Shown here piece by piece: positions 23,292-35,290 of a stretch of DNA of 64,000 bases. The stretch is taken from positions 22,830,296-22,894,295 of the forward strand of contig CM035808.1 in assembly GCA_020466095.1 (NCBI GenBank). The letters run 5' to 3'. Positions within the stretch are counted from its first letter, which is position 1. The number at the start of each line of letters is the position of its first letter. The notes beneath the pieces are model-generated. The model was not told where the DNA came from and made no database searches. It was given only the letters and a program-made list of their open reading frames with translations. The position numbers were made by a program, and so were the translations under genes. Origin of the DNA: Chlorops oryzae. Taxonomy: Eukaryota > Arthropoda > Insecta > Diptera > Chloropidae.

Positions 23292-23428
23292 CAGCGGCGG
23301 ACTGGGCCTACGGGCAACCGGCAAGTTCCCGGTGGGCCCCAGTGCGCTGTGCTTTTTAACTGTTAACTGGTAACAGGGCCCAATTTTTGAAACGCCCGGT
23401 GGGCCCTTTGACCCCCAGTCCGCCGCTG
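23292..23428. mobile_element. 137-bp GC-rich hAT MITE, TSD ACCGCAGA
   Basis: Perfect 15-bp TIR CAGCGGCGGACTGGG / CCCAGTCCGCCGCTG. Exact 8-bp TSD ACCGCAGA at 23284-23291 and 23429-23436. The interior carries facing CCCGGTGGGCCC motifs (near 23329 and 23396) and is far more GC-rich than the surroundings. Too short to encode anything. Confidence 0.9.
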
Positions 23429-23436
23429 ACCGCAGA

Positions 23437-25282
23437 AGTATAGCCAACGGTACATATATGTGTACTATGTTACTGAGTTAAAAGGAAGGGGAGCGTCCCG
23501 CGATTGTTCTCTTGTAATAGTTCTTTTTCCTTTATTCGAGAACTACTCGCCAGGACCCCAATTTACCTCAATCTTCCAGCAGGGAACCTTCGAGAAAATG
23601 GACGCCTTGTACGTTCAGAATGATATTTAGATAATATATATATTATTTTTGGGTGGATTTGGGAACTACTTGAGAAATTCAACGTTTCCGAAACTCATTC
23701 GAAAAGCGTTTGCAAAATGTTTGCAAGTTTTATAAAATCGTACACTCGTATGCCTGGAAAATATTTGGAAACCTTCTTGGAAAAAAAAATTAACAATAAG
23801 CACCTTTGTAAAAATTGTATGCAAATGCTTTCTGGGTATTAATTTATTATTAAAAAGAAAATTCAATGAACTTTAAAGGTCAGTAAACTAAGTTCTAGTT
23901 ACGGCAATCAGGATTAATTCAAACTTCAACCAAACAGATTTTCTGGTAAAAACAGGTTTTCTAAGCTCTTCGAAGAATGCAAATTATTTCAAGAAAAATA
24001 ATTTTTATAGGTTTTTATTCTTCCTTTTTAATACTTTTCCTTACACTTCATACATCCTTTTCCAGGCTTAGACGTTAGAAAAGCGATAAATAAATCAACC
24101 AATGAGAATATGACTTAAGGGCGTTTTATGTGGTCGAGTAGTTCGAAGTGTCGTTAGAAAATTCTCAGAAGACGTGGCCAAAAAAGAAAAAGAAGGAGTA
24201 ACTAAGGAACTACTCCCTTCGGGCTCTTAATTGACTTGATTTTTTTTTTCTTTATTTAGTTTTTTTTTTGTTGAAGTTGCTCTCTAATGAATGAAGGAGC
24301 ACACAGGAAAACGAATGCGTGGTTAAGAAAGTAACCGATAAGAAGATGTAATAACGAGCTGAGGAAAAATTCCTTGTTGCCTTCATGCCTCGTTTGCCCA
24401 CATCCACTTAAACACTTAAGGGTCCTGTGCGGTTTCCCTTGCTAGCTCTCTCTCTTGTTAATCGATACACGCGTGCGAATAAATACAATTGTGTGCAGAA
24501 GTATTTATATAAGTGCCGTGGGCTGCCTGCTCGTGTGAACAGATTCTCAGTTGAGTTATTCAAATTCTAGACGAAGTGAGGTGTTCTTTTTTCTTTCTCC
24601 CAGCAATCACGAGCACATATGTATGTATGTATGTATGTGCTAGGACAATCGATTGCTGTTGACAGCTTCCCAACGTTGTCAATAAGCTGGCTCGGCACGC
24701 AGATTTTCACATTTTCACATTTACACTTCGAGAGCAACTGAAGTTCATTGTGGGAAACTGTGTATGGAAAAACTTTTGTGTCTTGCGTTTTTACGATACA
24801 AAAACGTTGTGCAAAGAGTTTTGTGTTTTTGTTCGTTATTGTTGTTGTTGTTGGAGGAAACCGGAAAGGAGGGAACATCAAAAAATACATGGATAACAAA
24901 GTGCCGGAAAGCTCTGCTTTTATGTGAATTCTATAGGCTGGAAACAAGTTGTAAACAGGAAGATCGACTGATGGGAAAAATGTGTGATGGATTTCTTTTG
25001 ATGCTGGTCTGTCAATTTACGAAGTTGGCTTTTTTTCAATTTATTTTTTTTTAAGTTTTGCGGAACTGGTTCATAATTTTTCAGATGTTGTCTCTAGAAT
25101 AGAAGAAAGCCAAAGTTAGCTCTAGAGATTGACTATCAGTCTGATGGTCAGTTGTTTAGCAGTTTACAATTTAAAGTGATTTCACGTGGTTTTTTCCAGA
25201 CACAATTTAAATCAAAATATGTGTTCCTCATGTGTTGAAAGCTCAAATCATCGATATTAATACCAACGACAGTAGGCAGGCA
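23437..25282. other. Single-copy-like non-coding DNA
   Basis: Holds a TATG repeat at 24619-24638 and a GTT run near 24837-24857. A TATATAAG box-like string lies at 24506-24513, but no start motif at the usual spacing follows. A CTGGG end-like string near 23838 could be the edge of a degraded CCCAG element. No exon supported. Confidence 0.5.
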
Positions 25283-25284
25283 TA

Positions 25285-25687
25285 CCCTGCAGTAATATGG
25301 ACTGACCCAAGTCTTGCCCTCGGTCAGTCCTGCATGTTAACAGTACCTCATAATTCCACTTCTAATGAATTCAACTGACCTTTTTAACATGGGCCTGTCA
25401 TTGGAGACGGACTAGTCCGCAAAACGGCTGGTTTTTTTTTGGTCAATTGTCGTAATTTTGTCTGGTTTTATGGGATAGTCAAATGAGGAAAATAAAAAAC
25501 AAATTTCTTATATATATTCTAAGTTGATGAAAGTGTGATTTACAGACTACCCTTAAAACAACCCGTTTATTACCGACCGCTGGCTAGCCGATTTCGATTT
25601 AGCGAACTTCCATAATATAACCGGTAGGATTTGGACCGGTTAAAGACCAGTCCTTCTTAGGAAATTGACCGGCTCATTACTGCAGAG
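25285..25687. mobile_element. TA-flanked MITE, family CCCTGCAGTAAT, copy 2
   Basis: Starts CCCTGCAGTAAT and ends ATTACTGCAGAG, flanked by TA (25283-25284, 25688-25689). Same interior as 21026-21453 with small indels, including a shorter T run near 25432-25440. Confidence 0.8.
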
Positions 25688-25689
25688 TA

Positions 25690-27973
25690 TCAAATAATTT
25701 TTTTTTTTGTTTTTTTTTGGTTATTTTGGATTTGATTTAAATCAAACGCAAATCAGAATGAAATATTATTTCAAAGCAACGTATTTTCTAAGGATTATAA
25801 GCCTATTTAAAGGGAATTTTCCATCCTTAATTGCATTTATTTACGTTCCGCCCCAGGCTCACAAAGGTACCTTAAGAAGTTTCCATTTTTATTAAATACC
25901 TGTAATACCCATAATTCGAAACGATAGGCCCAGAAATAGAATGGATTCCGAGAAGGACAAATCCATACCAATGAATCAAAATACACACACTCACACACAC
26001 ATACAAGCAAAACCCTTCGAAATTGTCCCGAGCATATTTTTCTTTTCAGCAAAACTTAATCCTTATGGTGCAGGGCATTTAAAAAAATTTTTTTTACTTT
26101 TATCAGTTGTCGTACCCAAGTACACCTTTCACACATCTATTCCCTTGGAAAGAGTAGCAAAGTGCCTAATTCATTTTGCGAAAACATGTCGTCCCCATAG
26201 AATACGTGTCGAAGGAGGCGTTCTTGTAGTCAAGTAATGAAATGATTCATTTCCGTTTTCCGGTCTGTCATTTTCGCTTTCTTTCCTGTAGCTATTCTTT
26301 TTTCACTGCTTTTGTCACCGCTTTCATTTATATACATTGGTACCGTTGGCAAAGCAAAGGAGCAAAGGAGTGTAGGAACGAAAGCCCAGAACGAACGGGT
26401 ATGTCACACCAGACCACATTACAACACACAACGATAAATTCGTGTAAATTCGTTTTTGCCAATTTTCCGTATATTTTGGTTTTTTTTATTTTTTTTATTT
26501 TTTATTTTTTATTTTTATTTTTTCACAAAGCCGACGCTTAGAGACTTCTTTTTGTGCACTTCCTTGGCTCTCGAAAATTTTTCCATTTTCCTCAGTTCCT
26601 CCATTTTGCACGTTAATGTCTTTTGGGACACACCTTCTTTGCGTTGCGGCGAAATTGGTTTGCAAACGGCAAAGCGCGAAAGAAGGCAGGCAGTTCTGAA
26701 CTTTCTGCTGAGTGAGAGATAAACGATCAAAGATAAATTTTTATATAATTTAGTAGAATTTCTGTTGTTTTTTTTTTTTGGCTCTCGCTTTTGAAACACG
26801 GTGCGAAATTTGGTGTTGCCATATCGTTAGTTTCGGGTTTTTACGGTTTGTCGTAGACTTAACTGCAGTGTGGTGGCTTTCTTTGTACAAATTTGGTTTC
26901 TCGTTTTTCTTTCTCGTTATTTTTTGTTTTTTTTCTTTTTTTCTTCTTTTTTCTGCTTTTTATTTTTCGACTTGTGTTATTGGTTTTATTTTTGGGTTTT
27001 TTTGGTTTCTTGGATTTTTCCTTTGCTTCGGACAGGATTTACAGTTGGACGAAACGTCTGCTGCTTGTTTAGTCCCGAGCGGTTTTTAAAGCGATTTTCC
27101 GCATGAGCAAATTGCTCGCCACTGGCTTTCAGCTCATTGACAGAAAGGACATCTATATGGAGGCTACTTTTACTTGCAGTTTTTTATAGATTTTTTTTTA
27201 CTTTTTGTTTTTTTGTTTTATGAACTATAGCTATTTGGCTTCAATAGATGTTTAAAGTTATTAAGCTGGTATATGTACATAAATTACTAACTGGGTTGGG
27301 TAATATTTTGTCGCTTGTCGTGGTGTTTTCATAAACCGCAGTGTCAAAGTCAGGCACTTCTTTTATGGAGAAATATTTGAGAAACAGAAATGAAACATAA
27401 AATATGAAAAAGGCGTCATGCTTTTCATATGTTTTCAGATGGAGAGAAAAATCTGTCGGTGACGAGTGCCCAATGGCATCTAATCAGGCTTTTGAAATAT
27501 GGTCAACGTTCTAGTTTTGTAAAGTTTGTCGAAAGCTCTGAGCTAAAGTTATGAAAATAGAGGTGTGTGGAGGCGGTAGAGATGAAATTTATAGAAAAAA
27601 GAGTTTTATGTTCTGTGTGTGTGTGTTTAAATGGGCTCGGAACCATTTGAGTTTGATTGAAAAATTTCGTGCATACTTAAAGGGTAGAATTGGGTTTTTT
27701 CTTCCGATTTTTGGCAAAAATTGTTCAACTTTGCAGCGGCAAAACGGTATCAAGTACTGCTCGGATGCAGTTTGTGTATATAAAGAAGTTGTTTAGTTAT
27801 AGTCTTTATATATTTTCATCAAAAAATTTTGATCAAATGTTTATGGCCTTGACAGCTATAGGCAATACAAAATAAAATATGATTAAAAAAAACATGTAAA
27901 ATTTGAGGAATTTTCGCAATTTGCACCTACTAGATATAGGTTTTTTGGGTCGGTTTGTACTAAAACTATTTAA
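25690..27973. other. Single-copy-like DNA with long pyrimidine tracts
   Basis: T-rich tracts at about 26478-26523 and 26900-27010 create hydrophobic chance frames (88-103 codons). No splice-bounded exon, RNA gene or TIR element was supported. Confidence 0.5.
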
Positions 27974-28808
27974 AACAAGTAAGAGTGTATAGTCAGGCGA
28001 GCCTGACAATAGAATACCCGACAAAGACACATAATTTTTAATATCAACAGGTGTTTAAGGGCATAAGGAGCCCCATATACCGACTTTTGTTAAATTTATA
28101 AATGAAAACCGCCCTTTAGCCACGCCCAATTTTCAAATTTTTTTCGAATTCTAATCGGACCCTTATATATACGCTCAAATTCTAAGTTTCATTGAAATAT
28201 TTCAATAAAGTCCGCTTTTGAGGCATTTTTGGGATTTTTGTGACAGACCCTAGTACTAGAGGTACCCCTAATAATGGTTGAAGTCCCATTTGAATTTCGG
28301 GTGTAGGAGAGAATTTAAAAAAAACGCCCTTCTGCCACGCCCACTTTTTTAACTTTTTGAAATCGTATTACTTACCTTAAAACCTGTTCAAATATAAAAT
28401 TTCATCAAAATATCATGAAAAACTTCGATTTTAGAGCAGTTTTTGTGATTTTCGTAATAGACCCTAGTACTGGAGGTACCCCTAAAATTGGTCCGATCGG
28501 GTCCATTCTCGAACTTGTTCTTACTCATGTCCCCGTGAGCACGCATACCAAATTTTGTCAAGATAGCTCAACTCCTTCGATAAGATAACTGTATACAAAC
28601 AGACAGACAGACGGACAGACGGACAGACGGACAGACGGACAGACAGACAGACAGACAGACGGACGGACGGACATGTCTAAATCGAATCTCCTGGTGACGC
28701 TGATCATTTCTATATATATTTTGTATGGTCTATCTCGACTGGTTCTGGGTGTTACACACAACCACACAAACGCAATATACCCTCGACACAGAGTGTGTCG
28801 GGTATAAT
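27974..28808 (+). mobile_element. mini-me / Helitron-like element (copy c)
   Basis: Begins ACAAGTAAGAGTGTATAGTC followed by AGGCGAGCCTGAC, and ends with hairpin TATACCCTCGACACA..TGTGTCGGGTATA. A 75-bp GACA/GACG tract lies at 28599-28673 next to the core with ATCGAATCTCC and TATATATATTTTG. It is uninterrupted and shows the pre-insertion state of copy b. Confidence 0.8.
28599..28673 (+). repeat. GACA/GACG tetranucleotide repeat inside mini-me copy c
   Basis: Interrupted array of GACA and GACG units, the proto-microsatellite position of mini-me elements. Confidence 0.9.
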
Positions 28809-30723
28809 GAGTTCAGAGCTATAAATTGTGATTGAAAGAAAATTAAAATATTGAACGGATTACGAGATATAGCTATAAGTAAGTGAGTAATTTAATTCTC
28901 GGCCCCACTTTTTGAAGTCTATTTTAGAAAAAGTAGAGGTGACTTGACAAAACTGAGTATGAGGCGCTGTTATACTCAACGAGCACTTTCAAAAACAGTT
29001 GTAAAATTTTGATTACAAAAATCGTGTCGCACTGAATTATTCGATAAAGGTGTTTCGTAAAAGCAAGGCATTATTCTTTGGTATAAGTATTGGTATTACA
29101 ATATTTTATGAAAAATCACCCAAAAAGAGGTAATTCTAGAACCTTAGCTCTAAGCCTTTTTAAAACATAGCGATTGAAAAAATCTTATATCTTTATTTTA
29201 TAGAAATACTGTTATTAGAGCATTAGGGATGTAAATGTATTTCTGATGTTAACATATTTTACTGGGTTTTCCGAGCTATAGCCCTTAACAAAGCATATAC
29301 CTTATTTGTATCAAGTACTGTATTTAAAATATTGAAAACTCATCTTTTCTTTTGTTATTTTTGTGCTCTATGGATAATTTTGCTCAAAAGTGTTATTTCA
29401 ATACACTTCACGTAGGTTTTAAAAATGGCCTACAAAGATGCTCTCAATATGAAGAGTGTCAACGGTATCCTCGTCCTTCAACTCATTTCCTCTGTACTTT
29501 CGACGGCAAAGTACCACAAATAATAGCTTATTGTCGACTATATCGCCTTGTTTCCGCACTTTTTAAGAAATAAAAAATATTGCAAACATTCACCTGAATC
29601 GATTTTTTTTGCGAAATCCGATTTTCATATTTTCACTTGTCTTTATAAACAGAAAAATGCTAAATGAAAGCGAAAATGTAAAAAAATTTACATATTTTTG
29701 TTTAAATCGTCTTATATTACGCAGAAATTGATTTAAAAAAAAATAATAATATTGAATTGGAAACCTGCTCACAGGACTATTTGCATAAAAATTCAATAAA
29801 ATATTCATTATTAAATGGGAATATGAATTGATTTCGCACAATAAAATATCAATTTCATGCAACAAAAATGTGCTTAACAGCCACAAAATCGCTCGCATGC
29901 GATATTGTAATAAACCGAATGATGGTCGACTAGCAACAGCTTTAGCTTCAAAAGGATATGTATGCATGTATATATGTATGAAATAATAGCAACGACATGA
30001 TAACAGCGGCAGGAGATATACCAATTGGAAATGACGGGAAGTTATTTTTCGTTATTTTTTAATAAATGGCAATCTCGACGAACAATGAAATTTTCTGCAT
30101 ATTCTATACTTAAAAATCTGTTTTATAGGTAAATAAAATTTGCGTTGAAACATTTGGGGAGCGAAGAAAATCGTTTCAAAGTGGGTATTCGATATACCAA
30201 TTTCAATTGCGAAAATTTGAAAATATTGCGGAAATCACTTTCAAAGTGGCCATTCATTCAAGCAGTTCTTCAATTTGATTGCCATTTTCGACGGGCCTTG
30301 CTCTCTGGATGTTTGCATGCAACAATTTTACATTCGCCGACGATTACAGCCGCAAGTGTTTCGACGAATCTTCGTTTTTGAACTTTTGAGCTACTTCAAT
30401 TTTCGTAATTGCCATAAAAAGAGGCAAGGGGCGAAAAAAATTATATTAATTTAGAGACATTTTTGAATGATAAGTAAACGTAGGAGTCCTGCACAGCATA
30501 TTGAGACATTGAGAGTTTTCGATTTCGGGTGATATCGTTGCTACCGACTACTTATCGCTGAGAACCCATTGAGATACACGGAAATGAAACGAAATTTATT
30601 TCGATCATTAAAATTTTAATATTTCAAATCGTTGTCGACCATTAAAATGGGCTTAAAATTATAATGAAAAGCTTTGCAATATGGCGCTTGGCTACAAAAT
30701 GAAGCTCTTAAGTGTTTACTTTT
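28809..30723. other. Single-copy-like DNA, no established gene
   Basis: Contains one small candidate ORF (29425-29523). The 144-codon minus-strand frame at 29590-30024 is low-complexity and lacks splice or family support. Confidence 0.5.
29425..29523 (+). CDS. Candidate short ORF with signal-peptide-like sequence, weak
   Basis: ATG at 29425 has a fly-like AAAATGG context and opens a 32-codon frame with relatively GC-ending codons. From the second Met the peptide is MKSVNGILVLQLISSVLSTA followed by KYHK, which has the basic start, hydrophobic core and small-residue end of a secretion signal. It stops at TAA (29521). It could be the first exon of a secreted protein, a stand-alone peptide, or chance. 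A larger overlapping frame (29352-29573) exists in another phase. No family is recognised. Confidence 0.2.
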   Translation: MAYKDALNMKSVNGILVLQLISSVLSTAKYHK

Positions 30724-31789
30724 TATACCCAGCGTAAGCGGGGTATATTAGTTTTGTGCAAATCTTGTAACAGGGAGAATTAAGCTCCGGAGATATAGAA
30801 AAATATATATAGAAATGATCAGGATCAAAAACTGAATCGATTTAGACATGTCCTGTCTGTCCGTCTGTCCGTCTGTCCGTCTGACCGTCTGTCCGTCTGT
30901 CTCTGTCCGTCCGTGGTCGGATCTCCTCCGAAACGGCTGAACCAATGAAGTCGAAATTTGGCACACATGTATATCGGGGTCCGAGTATGATCCTAAGTAA
31001 AAATGGGAGACATCCGCCCACTGCCACGCCCACAAATGAATTTATTGTGTTTTCAATAAAATGCTTGTAACTTGCGAACCACTCAACACATTCCATTGAT
31101 ATTTGGTGTGCTGGTAAACTACGAAAAGGGACATATCCTGGCAAAAAATGGACGCCGCCCTCCTCGAGCCACGCCCACAAATAAGCCCAAAAATAAGGGC
31201 TTATCGTAACTTGTGAAGTAAAAGGCGTAGAAGCTTCAAATTCGCAGCATAGGTTGTCCAAGGCAAATGAAAGGTGTAGGAACAAAAATTTTTATAGCCC
31301 GCCCACTGCCACGCCCACAAATAGAGAATTTTCATAACTTCCGAAGTAAAAGGCGTAGAAGCTTCAAATTCGCAACATAGGTTCACCAAGGCGAATGAAA
31401 GGTGTAGGAAAATTTTTTTTATGGCCCGCCCACTCACGCCCACAAATGAAGAGTTTTCGTAACTTCCGAAGTAAAAGGCGTAGAAGCTTCGAATTCGCAA
31501 CATAGGTTCACCAAGGCGAATGAAAGGTGTAGGAAAAAATTTTATGCGGCCCGCCCACTGCCACGCCCACAAATGAAGATTTTTCGTAACTTTTGAAGTA
31601 AAAGGCGTAGAAGCTTCAAATTCGCAACATAGGTTGACCAAGGCAAATGAAAGTTGTAGGGAAATAATTTATGTTGCCCTCCCACTGCCACGCCCACAAA
31701 TAGAGAAGAAAAACATAGTGCGCTCATAATGTCGGGACGCTGGGTATTTCAAAGTCGGGCTTGACCGACTTTAGCTTTCTTACTTGTTT
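30724..31789 (-). mobile_element. mini-me / Helitron-like element (copy d), minus orientation
   Basis: Read on the minus strand it begins ACAAGTAAGAAAGCTAAAGT with a GTCGG..CCCGAC arm and ends in hairpin TATACCCCGCTTACGCTGGGTATA (given in two parts: TATACCCCGC and ACGCTGGGTATA). The GTCY tract (about 30850-30915) adjoins a core with GATTCAGTTTTTGATC and TATATATATTT. It also contains CTCCTCCGAAACGGCTGAAC on the plus strand and a 126-bp tandem array. Confidence 0.75.
31193..31697 (-). repeat. 126-bp tandem array, four units, inside mini-me copy d
   Basis: Units begin near 31193, 31319, 31444 and 31571 and measure 125-127 bp. Each contains GTAAAAGGCGTAGAAGCTTC and ends at a CCACGCCCAC box. Because 126 is a multiple of three, minus-strand frames run through several units and mimic a repetitive protein. 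Confidence 0.9.
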
Positions 31790-32966
31790 ATCTCTTGGGG
31801 TAGGCATGCCTCTTCATGTTCTTTTTCTTCTTGGTCTCAAAGGCCTTGGAAATCATTTAAGATTAAAAATTTCTTCATCCAAGCATGGGTATCTCTTGTA
31901 GCTCAATGGTGATTGTGTAGAAGCGCAAAATATTCCTTCGATACAAAAGGAACGTAAAATATAAAAACATAAAAAAGATGAAAAACATTTTCGCTAAGAG
32001 CAAAGCCATTAACTGAATTGACTTTTAAAATTGAGAGTTGGCTTGTTTTTTTTTTTTCTGTTTCGCTGTTGTCCCTCTACCGTATTTTCGGTTTGCTTTA
32101 TTACGGCTTGATAAATATGTTGCAAACGCTGCACGCTCCATTGCAAACAACGAAGGAACGAACGCCGAGTCATTTCCTATGCAATATCAAGTTGCTTTCA
32201 CTTTGCCTTCACGGTAATTGCAATACATATCATCAGTCGCTGTCTTGAAATAAATTTGTCTTCCCCTTGCATCCGCGACATACGTAAAGTCCAGGTCCAG
32301 GTCCCGGTCCAGAAGCAGCAGCAGGTTGAAAATAGAAAAGCAGCCAAACATTTCGTTGTATGCGCAACGTGCAACATATGCTTCGCTTCCGGTTATCGTT
32401 GCTCAACATATGGTTGAATGCTTATACGACAGCAATTGCTAGAAGACATCAACAACGTTGACGTTGATGGTTGCAACACCTTTTAGCCGTTTCTCCTAAA
32501 TTATGGCTTTCTGTAAGGAAGTTTTATGCTTTCAAGTGGAGGAATGTTTTCTTTTTTCCTTGCTCAGCACATTATGACGCCGTTTGTCTAGTTAGCAGCC
32601 ATATTTAATTTGATTTTGTTGTGTTTTTTCGTTGCTTTTTTATTTCTATTATCAAAGGCTGAAGTAAGAAGAAGAAAATTGAACATATTTTTGACTGAAA
32701 AGAAAAAATCTAAATTCTTCGACTTGGGTGGGTGGGCTTATTGGCTAACGAAGAAGATGTTCCTGGGAGTCTCTGAATAAAGATACATCGGAACTTTATT
32801 GCTCTAACGAGTTCTTGCATACATATGGTCGTTCCGTAGTTATCTAGACGTACAAACATGTATCGCAAAATCAAAAAGCTCGAGATAAAATCTTTCCCCA
32901 TCCCACATTTCTATTCTTTATAGTTTCATAGGTGCCTATTAAAATTTCGTTGAAATCAGATACGCA
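31790..32966. other. Single-copy-like DNA, no gene seen
   Basis: Includes a GGTCCA/GGTCCC repeat and a short CAG run near 32290-32325. Nothing else was recognised. Confidence 0.5.
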
Positions 32967-32968
32967 TA

Positions 32969-33537
32969 TTTGTGTGTCCCAAAAATAAATTTTTTTTTGC
33001 ACAACTTTTATTCGAAAGCTTATGGCTCAAAGTATTTTTGAGAATTATGTCGAAATTTTTGAAATCGGTTTAGAGGTCGCGCTCGAGCGATGTTAAGATT
33101 TTGGACATTTGAGTGCATATAGGTCCGCAAGTAAAATGTTCTTGAATTTCGAGCGGTCAAATCGAAAGAAAAATGTCTATACTTTATATTCATGTACATA
33201 AACCATACGTTTTGCCAAACTTTTTGGTCGTTTTCGAGTCATGATGTCAATTTTATCGTTGAAATTTCAAAAACTTCGTAAAAAACGCTTCATTACTTCT
33301 ACAAATTCCATGAAAATAGAAAAAACTAATGATGCAGTTCAAAAGATATTGGAATTTCCACCCATTTAGAAAAAAAAAAAAATGACTGATGTGTTTCACG
33401 CCGTTACAAGGTTAGACCCTATGAAGCTCGTTATAATTAAAAAAAAACACATAAATTATTTCTTATAATTTATAGCATAATTGTCGGAGGTTCCTTAAAA
33501 CTTCTCATTGGTCAAATACAATTTTTTTGGGACACCC
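32969..33537. mobile_element. Candidate TA-flanked (mariner-like) MITE
   Basis: Inward termini read TTTGTGTGTCCCAAAAATAA and GGGTGTCCCAAAAAAATTG, sharing GTGTCCCAAAAA. TA lies outside both (32967-32968, 33538-33539). The interior is AT-rich and non-coding. The left terminus is a few bases longer than the right, so the boundary is uncertain. Confidence 0.5.
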
Positions 33538-33539
33538 TA

Positions 33540-34394
33540 ATGTATATCTGTACGTATGAACTTAATTATTAAAAATTCCATACGCTTCTTCAGTATTTAA
33601 TATCCGAATTCTCTTTAAATAGAGTTCCGAATCGTCAAAGTTCATTGGAATTTTTTGATCTTCACGACGAATGAAAATATTGCAAATCCAACTTAGTTTC
33701 ATTATCTTGTTTCTATACTTTTTTTCCGAAGAAATAAAATTCACCAGTAGCACTGAAGAATATTCTCATCCAAAGGATTGACCTTTTATTCTTATTCAAA
33801 AAAGTTTTTCCTTTGAACTCGGAATATTTATTTTGTCGTTTTTCCAAAACGAAAAAACCAATTCATGCAACTGCTGCATTGATTGAGGCACATTGAGCAG
33901 GCGAAAGATGGAGTCTTTGTTGCGAGAGCGAAAGCAGCAATTGCTGTTAGAGTTAAGAGTGCGGTATTTCAGCTGGGTTTATTGTTGTTCAGTTGCCATT
34001 GTTAAAACTATTATTGTTACAACAATGTCTGAATTGTTGTTATTGTGTTCGTTGGGTTTTATATTCCTTTTTTGCTTTTAATTTCTTTAGCTCACCATTT
34101 CTTTGTTCGAGTTCGAGAAAGTTCAACGTCGTTGCTGTGGTGCTTCAATTTAGTTGATAGGATCCTTCTGCTTTCTTTTTATCGATTGATTTCAATACAA
34201 GAGTTTATAAAGCCGAACTGTAGAACGTCTAAATGTAAACAATTTGTTTGCCTTTGTTGAGACATAAAATAATGGCGATAAAGGAAATCGAACTCGGGGC
34301 TGGAAAAATCATAACGATAGTTAAGCTTTAAATATTTTAAGGAGTGGTAAATTGAAAGACCTTTTTTTTTTGAAAAGAAGGTTATGATTATAAA
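33540..34394. other. No gene seen
   Basis: Single-copy-like sequence leading into the CAT repeat; frames up to 71 codons appear accidental. Confidence 0.5.
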
Positions 34395-35290
34395 TATTGT
34401 TATCATTATCACTATCATGATGGTCAACAAAACATAACTATCATCACGATCATAATTTTCTCCATCGTGATTTTATCCTCAACAACACGCCATCATCGTT
34501 ACTCACATCACCATTATGATCATCACCATTTGTTCTATTATCATCATTATTATTATCACAACCATCGCCATATCCATCATCATTTTCACAGTTATGGTAG
34601 TCATAATTACATCTCCATTATAATAACCGACAAAGTTGTAAACGTCATTGTGATATCATCATCATCATCATTACGCTAACATTATTACATCATAACAACT
34701 GTGGTCACCATCAGCATCATCATAATCATAACCATCATTGATGTAGTCATCGCTATCATTGTCACCATTATCATCATCATCATCCATATGATGATGATCA
34801 CCATCATTAAAGCCATTAGAATTACCACTGTCATCACGATCATAATCTAATAATCATCATCATCATCATCATCTTCATCATCATCATCATTATTATCATT
34901 GTTATAATCATTATTATCATTATAATCATTATCATCATCATCATCACTATCATCACCATCACCATCATAATCAACATCATCATTATTATCAATACCATCA
35001 TTACATCATCAAAGCTATTACCTTCATCACAATCATTTATCATTATAACATTATAGCAACTGTTGTTAAAATCAGCATCATCATAATCATCACGATCATA
35101 ATTATTATCATCGCTATCACTGTCAATTTTATCATTATCATCATCATCATAATCGTTAAAATCATCTGAATTACCATCACCATTATTATCAAAAACATGT
35201 TCTTCACCATGATTCATCATGATAACTACACCGTCATCAACATCACAAATATCATCACCATCATCATTACTGTCACCAAAACCGTCATGA
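34395..35290 (+). repeat. Long imperfect CAT/ATC trinucleotide repeat
   Basis: Nearly 0.9 kb of CATCAT, ATTATC, CACCAT and ATAATC units with interruptions. Translation gives His/Tyr-rich plus frames and an Asp/Met-rich minus frame (126 codons at 34840-35220), which are products of the repeat and not evidence of a gene. Confidence 0.95.

Noticed and set aside
23660..23850. CTGGGTA near 23838 as the end of a CCCAG element
   Set aside because: No matching opposite end was found.
24506..24552. TATATAAG followed by TCAGTT as a core promoter
   Set aside because: The spacing from the TATA start to the initiator A is about 43 bp, too long for the usual ~31 bp, and no downstream exon was found.
30842..31641. 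Overlapping minus-strand frames with repeated Cys/Glu/Ala and Trp-rich blocks
   Set aside because: They follow the 126-bp tandem units of a mini-me element, whose length keeps frames open.
34840..35220. Asp- and Met-rich minus-strand frame
   Set aside because: Direct translation of the CAT repeat, not a gene.
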